From contig JAGXNZ010000314.1 in NCBI GenBank assembly GCA_019894655.1, positions 1-11,859 on the forward strand: a stretch of 11,859 nt of DNA. The letters run 5' to 3'. Source of the stretch: Promethearchaeota archaeon. Lineage in GTDB: Archaea > Asgardarchaeota > Lokiarchaeia > Sigynarchaeales > SOKP01. The translations under genes were made by a program, and so were the position numbers. A model generated the notes under the pieces. That model was not told where the DNA came from, searched no databases, and saw only the letters and a list, made by a program, of their open reading frames with translations. Below, piece by piece: positions 1 to 7,332 of this stretch. The stretch's first letter is position 1; the number at the start of each line of letters is the position of its first letter.

Positions 1-1
1 G

Positions 2-358
2 AACAATCTAATTCGAGTTAACAAATATTTTGCTGATGCCCATAAAACAACGAAAGATAAACTCGCAGGGAAAAATTGTTTTGACATTTATCCTAAAGAT
101 GAAGCACAAAAATATTTGGATGACGATGAAAGCACCTGTAAGACATTGGCTTTTATATTTAATAAAAAAGGTTATAATGTGGAAACAGTAGGAACTGGAC
201 ATGAAGCGTTAGAGATAGTACGAAATAAAAGTTTCAATTTGGCTCTTTTGGACATTAAGCTTCCCGATGTTGAAGGGATAGAGCTACTTTTACCGTTGAA
301 AAAAATGCATCCCGATATGGAAACGATGATGACGCCTATAGTTCTCTTGAAACCGTGA
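2..358 (+). pseudogene. Broken 5' part of a sensor kinase: PAS fragment joined to a truncated receiver domain
   Basis: This frame is open from the second base of the window to a TGA at 356-358, so the gene enters from outside. Codons 1-39 read like the N-terminal half of a PAS domain (RVNKYFADAH, GKNCFDIYPKDEAQKYL). From the Asp run at 119-127 the reading changes abruptly to a receiver domain: acidic DDDES, then LLDIKLPDVEG with the phosphoacceptor Asp at 251-253. The hydrophobic first strand that normally precedes the acidic pair is absent and PAS sequence stands in its place. Near 330 the frame is lost: TAYSSLETVIR-like sequence continues in the next frame, and the ALNEGASTYIMKP segment ending the receiver lies in the third frame, which leads into the kinase starting at 393. 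Two one-base losses explain this. It could be real decay or a sequencing/assembly fault. A TTG at 116 is a possible formal start but lies inside the domain. Confidence 0.75.
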
Positions 359-392
359 TACGGCTTTAAACGAAGGGGCTTCGACTTATATT

Positions 393-1943
393 ATGAAACC
401 ACTGGAAATAGATGATATCCTAAACAAAATCAATAACTTGTCTGAAAAACAACATCCAATTGCAGAGAAAGAGAAATTGGAAAAAAATTTGCAATATCAA
501 GGGATGCTTGTTGAAAATGTTTCGGATGCTATAATATCCACCGATAAAAACTTTTATATTAAATCATGGAACAAAGCAGCAGAAATTATATATGGTTGGA
601 AGTCAAACGAGATAATTGGTAAAACAATGACAGATATAATTCCCGGAGAATACCCTTACGCTCATGAAGAAGTAGTTAAAGAACAGTTTTTTGAAGAGGG
701 ATTTTGGAGAGGAGAAATTATTCAGAAGAAGAAAGATAATACTAAAATCAACATATCTTCATCCGTAACTTTAATCAAAGATAAAATGGGAAAAAATCAA
801 GGAGTGGTAATGATCAACCGAGATATTACTGAACTTAAGAAAGCGGAAATGAAATTAAAAGAAGAGACCGAAAAAGTGAAAAAATATCTAGAAATTGCTG
901 GTGTAATTCTCCTCGTTCTTGATAAAGAGGGTAATATAGTGTTGTTAAATAAAAGAGGTTATGAAATACTCCAATACACCGAAGGTGAGTTAATAGGTAG
1001 AAATTGGTTTGAAACTTGTCTACCTCCTCACGATAAGAAAAGAGTCTATGAATATTTCAAGAAACTAATCCAGAATGAAATTAAAGCTACAGAATTTTAT
1101 GAAAATTCTATTTTAACTAAAAGTGGTGAGAAAAAAACTATTGCATGGAATAACACATTAGTACATGATGATAATGGGGAAATAATTGGAACTCTCAATT
1201 CGGGTGAAGATATTACCGAGCGTAAGAAGGCTGAAGCAGAATTAAGAAAAACAATGAAAGAATTAAAAAGCTCAAATACTGAGTTAGAGCAGTTCGCATA
1301 TGTAGCCTCCCACGATCTTCAAGAACCATTGCGGATGGTGGCAAGTTTTACGCAATTACTACAGGATCGCTATAAAGATAAATTGGATGAGGATGCAAAT
1401 GATTTCATTAATTATGCTGTGGATGGTGCAACCAGAATGCAAAATTTAATTAGCGATTTGTTAATATTCTCTCGAGTTGGTTCGAGGGGTAAACCGTTTA
1501 AAATTTTAGATATGAATATTGTAGTAGAAGCCGTATTAAACAATCTAAGGCAGCTTATTAATGAAACTAATAGTGTGATCACTAGTGATCCTTTACCAGT
1601 TATTGAAGCAGATGAAGCCCAGATGATTCAGTTATTTCAAAATCTTATCTCTAATGCGATAAAGTTCAGAGGTGAAGAAAATCCACGCGTTCATATTTCT
1701 GGGGAAGTTCAAGAGAATAAATGGTTTTTCACTGTTAAAGATAACGGAATTGGTATCGAAAACAAATTTTTTGATCGTATTTTCATAATTTTTCAGAGAT
1801 TGCATAGAAAAGGAGAGTATTCAGGAACCGGTATAGGGTTAGCAGTTTGTAAAAAAATAATCCAACGCCACGGGGGGAAGATATGGGTAGAATCAGAACT
1901 AAAAAATGGATCAACATTCCACTTCTCGATTCCAAGAAATTAA
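393..1943 (+). CDS. PAS-PAS sensor histidine kinase (3' part of a frameshifted REC-PAS-PAS-kinase gene)
   Basis: Cytoplasmic sensor kinase that should autophosphorylate on His and pass the phosphate to a receiver Asp. Residues 1-20 are the tail of a receiver domain, and MKP contains its conserved Lys, so the ATG at 393 is an internal Met and not the original start. Two PAS domains follow (about 34-152 and 162-280, each ending in a DIT motif), then HisKA with the H-box SHDLQEPLR (His307) and HATPase_c with the N-box Asn421, DNGIGI (Asp450) and GTGIGLA (from Gly478). No membrane segment is visible. The SHDLQEPLR and FIIFQRLH motifs are typical of the phytochrome-type kinases often paired with Rcp1-like regulators, and such a regulator is next downstream. 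The kinase core is intact; what is doubtful is expression, because the 5' part is frameshifted. The ligand of the PAS domains is not apparent. Confidence 0.88.
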   Translation: MKPLEIDDILNKINNLSEKQHPIAEKEKLEKNLQYQGMLVENVSDAIISTDKNFYIKSWNKAAEIIYGWKSNEIIGKTMTDIIPGEYPYAHEEVVKEQFFEEGFWRGEIIQKKKDNTKINISSSVTLIKDKMGKNQGVVMINRDITELKKAEMKLKEETEKVKKYLEIAGVILLVLDKEGNIVLLNKRGYEILQYTEGELIGRNWFETCLPPHDKKRVYEYFKKLIQNEIKATEFYENSILTKSGEKKTIAWNNTLVHDDNGEIIGTLNSGEDITERKKAEAELRKTMKELKSSNTELEQFAYVASHDLQEPLRMVASFTQLLQDRYKDKLDEDANDFINYAVDGATRMQNLISDLLIFSRVGSRGKPFKILDMNIVVEAVLNNLRQLINETNSVITSDPLPVIEADEAQMIQLFQNLISNAIKFRGEENPRVHISGEVQENKWFFTVKDNGIGIENKFFDRIFIIFQRLHRKGEYSGTGIGLAVCKKIIQRHGGKIWVESELKNGSTFHFSIPRN

Positions 1944-2062
1944 AATGGAGTAGGTATAAGCAAAAAAGTATCATAATCAAATTGAAAATCAGTAATTGAA
2001 GTTTAATAATTACATAATAAAAAAAAAATAAATATAAAAAAAAAAATAGGTAATGATGAATA

Positions 2063-2521
2063 ATGAATGGGAGTAATAAATTCAAAGCTGTTGAAATTTT
2101 ATTAATTGAAGACAACCCTGGAGATGTTCGGTTAACGATCGAGGCTCTTAAAGAATCAAAAATTATTAATAATTTGCATGTTGTAGATGATGGAATAGAA
2201 GCTATGTCTTATTTAAAGAAAGAGCGTATCTATAAGGACATGCCCCGGCATGACCTTATAATCCTCGATCTTAATATGCCAAAGAAAGATGGACGCGAAG
2301 TTTTAGGAGAGTTAAAATCAGACGATTGGTTAAAACAAATACCCATAATTATTTTAACCACTTCCGAAGCAGAGGAAGATATAATTAAATCCTATGAGCT
2401 TCACGCTAATTGTTACATCACTAAACCAGTGAACATGGAACAATTTATAAAGGTAGTTAAATCTGTGGGTGATTTTTGGTTTTCAATTGTAATGTTACCT
2501 CCAGGCGATGTTTTTGAGTGA
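2063..2521 (+). CDS. Stand-alone response regulator, Rcp1-like receiver
   Basis: Single receiver domain with no output domain (152 aa). The acidic pair is Glu16-Asp17 in IEDNPGD, the phosphoacceptor is Asp69 in LDLNMPKKDG, the Thr of the TTS motif follows strand 4, and the conserved Lys is Lys121 in TKP. The insert between helix 2 and strand 3 (LKKERIYKDMPRHDL) and the C-terminal WFSIVMLPP are typical of the Rcp1 group, whose members take phosphate from phytochrome-like kinases. The kinase ending 119 bp upstream has that type of H-box, so the two are probable partners (inferred from family and order). The start has no good Shine-Dalgarno site. An AT-rich stretch with runs of 10 and 11 A lies upstream, with TAAATATA at 2029-2036 as a possible TATA box. 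Confidence 0.92.
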   Translation: MNGSNKFKAVEILLIEDNPGDVRLTIEALKESKIINNLHVVDDGIEAMSYLKKERIYKDMPRHDLIILDLNMPKKDGREVLGELKSDDWLKQIPIIILTTSEAEEDIIKSYELHANCYITKPVNMEQFIKVVKSVGDFWFSIVMLPPGDVFE

Positions 2522-2598
2522 AATAAGAAGAACATTTACTAGAAAGTACAAAGCATCAAAAACTTAGCGAATCTATGATAAATAGAAAACATAATTAA

Positions 2599-2606
2599 TT
2601 TTAAAA
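2599..2606 (+). promoter_or_regulatory. Possible TATA box for the 2624 kinase
   Basis: TTTTAAAA begins 25 bp before the ATG at 2624. That spacing would start transcription at or next to the initiation codon, giving a leaderless message. An in-frame TAA at 2597-2599 blocks any start further upstream, and no Shine-Dalgarno site precedes the ATG, which fits. The motif is weak evidence in so AT-rich a sequence. Confidence 0.35.
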
Positions 2607-2623
2607 CTGTCTTTAGTTTAGAA

Positions 2624-4879
2624 ATGGTAGTAGATAAAACACAAAATATACCGGTTAGAATTCTACTTATAGAGGATAATCCTGGAGATTCTCGTTTAAC
2701 ACAAGAAATACTGAAAAATGCAGATAATTTCAACTTCAAATTAACTGTGGCTGAAAATCTTGTAGATGGATTGTATTATATTGAGCAAAGTGAAATTGAT
2801 ATTGTCCTATTAGATTTATCGCTTCCCGATAGCTCTGGATTTCAAACAATTATAAGAACCAGAGAAAAAACGATTAATATTCCAATAATTGTTCTCACAG
2901 GTTTAAAAGATGAAACATTTTCCAGAAAAATTATACAAGCAGGAGCTCAAGATTATTTTATTAAAGATCAAATAGAGAGCAACCCCTTAGTGCGTTCTAT
3001 TTACAATGCCATTGAAAGAAACAAAATGATACTGACGATTGAATCTTTAATGGAGACGCTTCAAAAGAATGAATCACAGCTAAAGAAAATTATTGAAAAA
3101 AATGCAGATAGTATTATTATTGTTGATAAGAAAAATATCGTAAGATTTGTAAATCCAATAGCTGAAAAATTCTTCAAACGCAACAAGGAGGATTTTGTTG
3201 GTAAACAGTTTGGATACCCCACTGGTCCAGAAACAAAAGAAATAACTATTATCCGACAGCCTGACAAAATCGCAATTGCTGAAATAAATTCAGTAGAAAT
3301 TGAATGGGAGGGTGAAATTGTTGATCTATTAACTGTAAGGGATGTTACTGATCATAAAATGTATGAATTGAGATTACAAGAATCTGAAAAAAGATATCAC
3401 GATCTTTTTGAAAATTCACCGTATCCTTTTTTGATCTTAAGCAAGCAAGGAGTAGTTATTGATTGCAATTCAAGTTTAGAGCAACTACTTAGTTTTAGTA
3501 AAGAAGAAATTGTAAATAAAAATTATAAAGATACACCCTTGGTAAATTCAAATAATTTAGAACTTTTTAACAGACTTTACAGTGAAATTCTTAAAGGAAA
3601 CTTTCCAAATCCTATGGAAGTTAGATATGTTAAAGAGAATAAGCCAGCTATCTGGGTAAAGTTAAACTTTTCTTCAATAAATATTGGCAATCAAGCATTA
3701 ATTTATGTATTACTTGATAATATCACAGCAATTAAACAATCAGAGCGAGAAGTAAGAAGACTAGAACAAACATTACATGATATGAATGCTTTGATTGAAG
3801 ATGCCCCTTTAGCGATATTTTTAATTCATAACACAGGTAAAATTTTGAGAGCAAATCAAAAAGCCTTGAAGCTTTTTCATTATCAACTAGGTGAAATACT
3901 AAATTTAATGATTTTCGATCTGATTAGCTCAGATTTTTCAGATAATATAGCAAAGCATTATAATGAAGACATTTATAATTCTTTGGATCCTGTTAAATTA
4001 GAGATTACGCATAAGAGAAAGGATGGAAGAATAATCGATCTCGAAATTACATCGACTATTATCGCTATTGCAGATAATCTTATAATCCAATCCTACTTTT
4101 CAGATATTACTGAGCGTAAGAACTCGGAAAGAGATCGACAAAAATTATTAGATCAATTAATCTCCTCTTTGGAATTTAAATCCAAATTCCTAGCAACAAT
4201 GTCTCATGAGTTGAGAACTCCTCTGAATGCGATCATAGGCTTCACATCACTTTTATTAGACAAGAGTTATGGACCTCTAAATAAAGACCAGATAGATTTT
4301 CTCATGGATGTTTCATCTGAAGCAAACCATTTGAAATCATTAATTGATACAATTCTTGATTTGTCTTTTATTGATATGGGAAAATTTAAATTGGATATAG
4401 AAACTTTTAAACTATTACCAATTCTTAACGAAATCAGTTCAATCGTAAACCATCTTTTTGTAAAGAAAGGTATTAAGATGAATATAATTGATATAGAAGA
4501 AAACACTTATATTCAAGCAGATCCTTTGCGATTTAAGCAAATATTTTATAATTTACTCGATAATGCGATAAAATTTACAGAAAACGGACAAATTACTTTA
4601 AGATGTGAAGAAAAGGATAGTTTATGGGAGTTTAAAATTCAAGATACTGGAATTGGTATTGCTGAGAAAGATTACGATATTGTTTTTAAAGAATTTGGGA
4701 GAGTAGAAACTGATAAGAGTAAACCTATTTCTGGTTCAGGAATCGGTTTGGCACTAACTAAAAGGTTAGTTGAACTTCATGGTGGAGAAATATGGTTTGA
4801 AAGCGAAGTGGGAAAAGGTACAACTTTCTTTTTTTCTATTCCTAAAGAATACAAAATTGATCTTAAGATTGATGCATGA
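2624..4879 (+). CDS. Hybrid sensor kinase, REC-PAS-PAS-PAS-HisKA-HATPase
   Basis: A 751-residue cytoplasmic histidine kinase with an N-terminal receiver. The receiver (about 10-130) has IEDNPGD (Glu17, Asp18), phosphoacceptor Asp64 in LLDLSLPDSSG and Lys in YFIKD. Three PAS-like domains follow (about 147-247, a short one; 252-378; 385-503, ending SDITERK), separated by short coiled linkers. HisKA has the classical H-box SHELRTPLN (His528). HATPase_c has Asn647 in LLDNAIKF, DTGIGI (Asp674) and GSGIGLA (from Gly704). All catalytic residues are present. No signal peptide or membrane segment is visible, so the signal is probably internal, or another kinase phosphorylates the receiver. It follows the Rcp1-like regulator by 102 bp and converges on the next kinase with a 6 bp gap between stop codons. 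The ATG at 2624 is the first possible start after an in-frame stop. Confidence 0.92.
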   Translation: MVVDKTQNIPVRILLIEDNPGDSRLTQEILKNADNFNFKLTVAENLVDGLYYIEQSEIDIVLLDLSLPDSSGFQTIIRTREKTINIPIIVLTGLKDETFSRKIIQAGAQDYFIKDQIESNPLVRSIYNAIERNKMILTIESLMETLQKNESQLKKIIEKNADSIIIVDKKNIVRFVNPIAEKFFKRNKEDFVGKQFGYPTGPETKEITIIRQPDKIAIAEINSVEIEWEGEIVDLLTVRDVTDHKMYELRLQESEKRYHDLFENSPYPFLILSKQGVVIDCNSSLEQLLSFSKEEIVNKNYKDTPLVNSNNLELFNRLYSEILKGNFPNPMEVRYVKENKPAIWVKLNFSSINIGNQALIYVLLDNITAIKQSEREVRRLEQTLHDMNALIEDAPLAIFLIHNTGKILRANQKALKLFHYQLGEILNLMIFDLISSDFSDNIAKHYNEDIYNSLDPVKLEITHKRKDGRIIDLEITSTIIAIADNLIIQSYFSDITERKNSERDRQKLLDQLISSLEFKSKFLATMSHELRTPLNAIIGFTSLLLDKSYGPLNKDQIDFLMDVSSEANHLKSLIDTILDLSFIDMGKFKLDIETFKLLPILNEISSIVNHLFVKKGIKMNIIDIEENTYIQADPLRFKQIFYNLLDNAIKFTENGQITLRCEEKDSLWEFKIQDTGIGIAEKDYDIVFKEFGRVETDKSKPISGSGIGLALTKRLVELHGGEIWFESEVGKGTTFFFSIPKEYKIDLKIDA

Positions 4880-4885
4880 TTAAAA

Positions 4886-6025
4886 CTATTCTCTGAGCCC
4901 ATTTGCTGGAAGTATGACAATAAAATTGCTACCTTTCGACGAATCCCCCTTAAACCTGTCCTCAACCCATATTTTGCCTTCAAATCTTTCCACAATTAAA
5001 TTTACAAGTGATAGGCCAATTCCCATTCCTCCAACATAATTATTCTCTTTTGAGCCTCTCGTAAATATTCTTGTTTTCCTAGAATCTTCAATACCAATTC
5101 CATTATCGATAAATTCTAATTTAATGTAGTTCAGTCCATCTCGTTCTTCCTCAGAAATTCGTATTTTTATCTCTATTATCTGATTCTCGTTATGGATCAC
5201 AGCATTCATTAACAGATTTTCAAACACTTCCGATAATGAGTCATTCCCTTGTATTGTGACATGATTACTAGGAGAATCAACTTTGATTTCTATGGAATGA
5301 GATTGATAAGCATTTTTTAAGTTATCAATCGCTTTTTTCAAAAGACTACAAATATCAACTGATTTCAAAGGTTCTATTATTTCTTCAAGTTCTGAGAGTT
5401 TGCGAACGTTTGATATCAATTTTGATCCTCTAATTATTTGGTTTTCTATTATACCTATAATATCCAAGATTTCATTCGGATCCGTAGCATGGCCTAATTG
5501 TAGCTTAGTAATTTGTGCTACAGATAATATCCCTTGCAAAATGTTGCTCATATCATGGGCAAAAATATCCTTATAAAAATTTGCTCTCTTAAAAGCTTCT
5601 TGAATTTCTAATCTCGACGCATCAAGTACCTGCATTACTTGTTGTCTACCAATGGCATACAGAATTGATCGTTCCAAAAGTTCTGTATCTATTTTACCCT
5701 TAACCAAATAATCTTGCATCCCAAGTTTAAGAGATTCAATTGCTAACTCTTCATCCACCCTTCCAGTAAGGATTATAATGGGCATTGTTTTCACCTTCTC
5801 ATGTATAATTGATATTGTATCGAGCCCAGTGCAATCAGGAAGATTGGGATTTAAAAGGATTATATCAATCTTATTACTTAGAAGCTCTTCTAATCCACCA
5901 CTAAGAGTTGTTTGATTAATAAATAAAAATTGTGCTCGTTTCGCTTCTTTTAGCATTTCTTCAATGAGTCTGGCATCTCCAGGATTGTCTTCAATTGTTA
6001 GTACAGAAATTATTCCATTCGACAT
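4886..6025 (-). CDS. Histidine kinase with a degenerate (pseudo-) receiver domain
   Basis: A 379-residue protein. The N-terminal receiver-like domain (about 5-125) keeps IEDNPGD (Glu12, Asp13), Thr87 and Lys109, but the site that should hold the phosphoacceptor reads LLNPNLPD: Asn59 replaces Asp, and Pro60 follows. It therefore cannot be phosphorylated in the usual way. A helical linker leads to a phosphotransfer helix with FAHDMSNILQG (His157) and an HATPase_c domain with NLLMNAVIHN, DNGIGI and GGMGIGLSL. There is no PAS domain and no membrane segment. The kinase core looks active, so the receiver fold may serve as a binding or dimer element, or bind a signal. It faces the 2624 kinase, with 6 bp between stops. 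The start has no Shine-Dalgarno site; GTTATTAG on the minus strand at 6046-6053 is a weak TATA candidate at leaderless spacing. Confidence 0.9.
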   Translation of the reverse strand: MSNGIISVLTIEDNPGDARLIEEMLKEAKRAQFLFINQTTLSGGLEELLSNKIDIILLNPNLPDCTGLDTISIIHEKVKTMPIIILTGRVDEELAIESLKLGMQDYLVKGKIDTELLERSILYAIGRQQVMQVLDASRLEIQEAFKRANFYKDIFAHDMSNILQGILSVAQITKLQLGHATDPNEILDIIGIIENQIIRGSKLISNVRKLSELEEIIEPLKSVDICSLLKKAIDNLKNAYQSHSIEIKVDSPSNHVTIQGNDSLSEVFENLLMNAVIHNENQIIEIKIRISEEERDGLNYIKLEFIDNGIGIEDSRKTRIFTRGSKENNYVGGMGIGLSLVNLIVERFEGKIWVEDRFKGDSSKGSNFIVILPANGLRE

Positions 6026-6281
6026 TTTTATGATACCATCTATTGACTAATAACAATGAAAAGGATATTTACTTACTTTCCTTATATTGAAGATTATCGC
6101 AATTTCTAATTTTGGGAGTTATGAAAACTATTGATTCATCAGAATCTAACAATGATAAAAAAGAATTAATATTAAAATGTTAACAAAAATATTTACCAAA
6201 GGTAGATAAATAGAAGAGTTGACTTTTTTACACTATACTGTTGTTATTAGAGCCTATGATCCTAAATTTGTTATAAAAAAG

Positions 6282-6289
6282 TTTAAATA
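6282..6289 (+). promoter_or_regulatory. TATA box candidate, distal, for the tandem longin-like gene
   Basis: TTTAAATA preceded by a purine-rich AAAAAAG that could act as a BRE. Using the usual archaeal spacing of about 25-27 bp, transcription would begin near 6309 and leave an untranslated leader of about 87 nt before the ATG at 6396. Confidence 0.4.
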
Positions 6290-6347
6290 CAACCGTGATT
6301 ATTATCTATTTGAAGAATATTAATCTTAAATTAACATTTTTTTTTAA

Positions 6348-6355
6348 TTTAAATA
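6348..6355 (+). promoter_or_regulatory. TATA box candidate, proximal, for the tandem longin-like gene
   Basis: A second TTTAAATA. The predicted start of transcription is near 6375, about 20 nt before the ATG at 6396 and 2 nt before another ATG at 6377 that opens an 11-codon frame overlapping the start of the main gene. Confidence 0.4.
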
Positions 6356-6395
6356 TTAAGTAGGTTAATTTTAGGTATGTTACCAAAAATAGATT

Positions 6396-7205
6396 ATGAT
6401 AGTTTTAGATAATGATAACACCCCACCAATGCATCTTCGTGGTGTAGGGTTGATAAAAATATCGGACTTAAATGCTGGAGGCACCACGCAAGTTTTATTC
6501 CAAAAAGGAATAGGTATTCAACTAATTCACACAATACTGAAACTTAATAAGGCTAAAATTATAACAAAAAAACAGGGTATTGGAATTGGTCTGATTAGCG
6601 ATTATACAGTTTATATGCATTATTTCAATACCAATCCTAGCGAAATTATCGTCATAATTTATTTAGATAATAAAGAGTCAATAATGAAATTTTCGAGTTA
6701 TTATGAAGTTTCTAAAAAATTGAATGAAGCTGTCTGTTCTTGTGAAGAATTCAGTAATATCCAAGAAATTTGCGATGAGGATTTTATCATCCCACGGTTA
6801 GATTCGGTATTAGCGCTTTTTATTATAAGTACTGCAGGTCACTTGTACTATTCTAAAGTGAACGAGAAAAAATGTAGACTAGGAGATTTTGAAATACAAA
6901 TTAGCGGTTTTATTTCTGCTTTATTAATCTTTACAAAAGAAATGATTGGACAAGGACCTGGAGTTGAACTGAAACACATAAACTTTGGAAATCAGCAAAT
7001 ATATTTGACTGTTAAAACTAATGTGATTTTTGCCTATTTTGTAGAAGAGGAGAGAATTTTAAAACTTGATCGAAAATATATGCAACTAGTATCTGAGGAG
7101 TTTCTAGACATGTATAAAGACCATATCAATCCAAAAACCTTTAATGGGGATCTTTCAAAATATCAAAGTTTTGGAAACATTATAGATAAATACATTATGA
7201 TGTGA
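6396..7205 (+). CDS. Tandem longin/roadblock-like domain protein
   Basis: A 269-residue soluble protein without enzymatic motifs. It divides into two similar alpha/beta units. Unit 1 (about 14-125) has GVGLIKIS, a helix (GIGIQLIHTILKL), then strands KIITKKQG, VYMHYF and IIVIIYLD and a closing helix. Unit 2 (about 133-250) has the strand pair ALFIISTAGHLYYSKV, the helix SGFISALLIFTKEM, strands ending in VIFAYFVEE and a final helix. Strand-strand-helix-three strands-helix is the layout of longin and roadblock/LC7 folds, which bind small GTPases. Unit 1 aligns without gaps to the protein encoded at 7333-7749 (about 25 identities in 66 positions by eye). The family assignment rests on pattern, not on a search. 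The GTPase operon starts about 1 kb downstream, which suggests a GTPase partner. Met12 at 6429 is an alternative start that keeps all of the fold. Confidence 0.78.
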   Translation: MIVLDNDNTPPMHLRGVGLIKISDLNAGGTTQVLFQKGIGIQLIHTILKLNKAKIITKKQGIGIGLISDYTVYMHYFNTNPSEIIVIIYLDNKESIMKFSSYYEVSKKLNEAVCSCEEFSNIQEICDEDFIIPRLDSVLALFIISTAGHLYYSKVNEKKCRLGDFEIQISGFISALLIFTKEMIGQGPGVELKHINFGNQQIYLTVKTNVIFAYFVEEERILKLDRKYMQLVSEEFLDMYKDHINPKTFNGDLSKYQSFGNIIDKYIMM

Positions 7206-7245
7206 AATCCAAAAAAAAATTAACATTTACTTAAGAAACTTTCTG

Positions 7246-7266
7246 TAATGTAAAAAAAACACATTA
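7246..7266 (-). terminator. Possible terminator: small hairpin with a T8 tract, read on the minus strand
   Basis: TAATGT and ACATTA are exact inverted repeats around a run of eight A (7252-7259), which reads as T8 on the minus strand, 74 nt past the stop of the single-domain longin-like gene. A second run of nine A (7211-7219) gives T9 further on. Archaeal termination relies mainly on T tracts. The stem is too AT-rich to count for much. Confidence 0.3.
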
Positions 7267-7289
7267 GGATTTCAAGCCAAACTATCTTA

Positions 7290-7298
7290 CTTTTTCTT
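7290..7298 (+). terminator. Possible T-rich terminator for the tandem longin-like gene
   Basis: CTTTTTCTT lies 85 nt past the stop codon on the plus strand, within the 127 bp convergent spacer. It is the only pyrimidine-rich run there in the right orientation. No hairpin is needed for archaeal termination and none is seen. Confidence 0.25.
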
Positions 7299-7332
7299 AA
7301 ACTAAGTAGACTAGATATTTTCCAGTTTTGTA

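Larger units (their letters stand above)
6026..6395. other. 370 bp divergent intergenic region
   Basis: This AT-rich spacer lies between the minus-strand kinase and the plus-strand tandem longin-like gene, so it must hold promoters for both. Two TTTAAATA boxes on the plus strand (6282-6289 and 6348-6355) are described separately. A 20-codon reading frame at 6121-6183 is judged to be chance. No RNA gene or long repeat is visible. Confidence 0.6.

Noticed and set aside
8..202. A 64-codon minus-strand frame at the window start
   Set aside because: Antisense to the recognisable PAS and receiver sequence; composition typical of a shadow frame.
2019..2046. Runs of 10 and 11 A before the Rcp1-like regulator, as a possible regulatory tract
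   Set aside because: Homopolymers of this kind are common in such AT-rich spacers and their lengths may be sequencing errors; no function can be supported.
1783..2115. A 110-codon hydrophobic minus-strand frame across the end of the first kinase
   Set aside because: It lies antisense to the conserved HATPase motifs and an A-rich spacer; the runs of Leu, Phe and Tyr come from reading A-rich DNA in reverse. No start signal.
6121..6183. A 20-codon frame (starts MKTIDSSESNND) in the divergent spacer
   Set aside because: The GGGAG before it is only 2 nt from the ATG, no TATA box is at the right distance, and a frame this short is expected by chance.
7233..7301. Inverted repeat TTAAGAAA / TTTCTTAA in the convergent spacer
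   Set aside because: Eight AT-rich bases separated by over 50 nt; likely by chance at this base composition.
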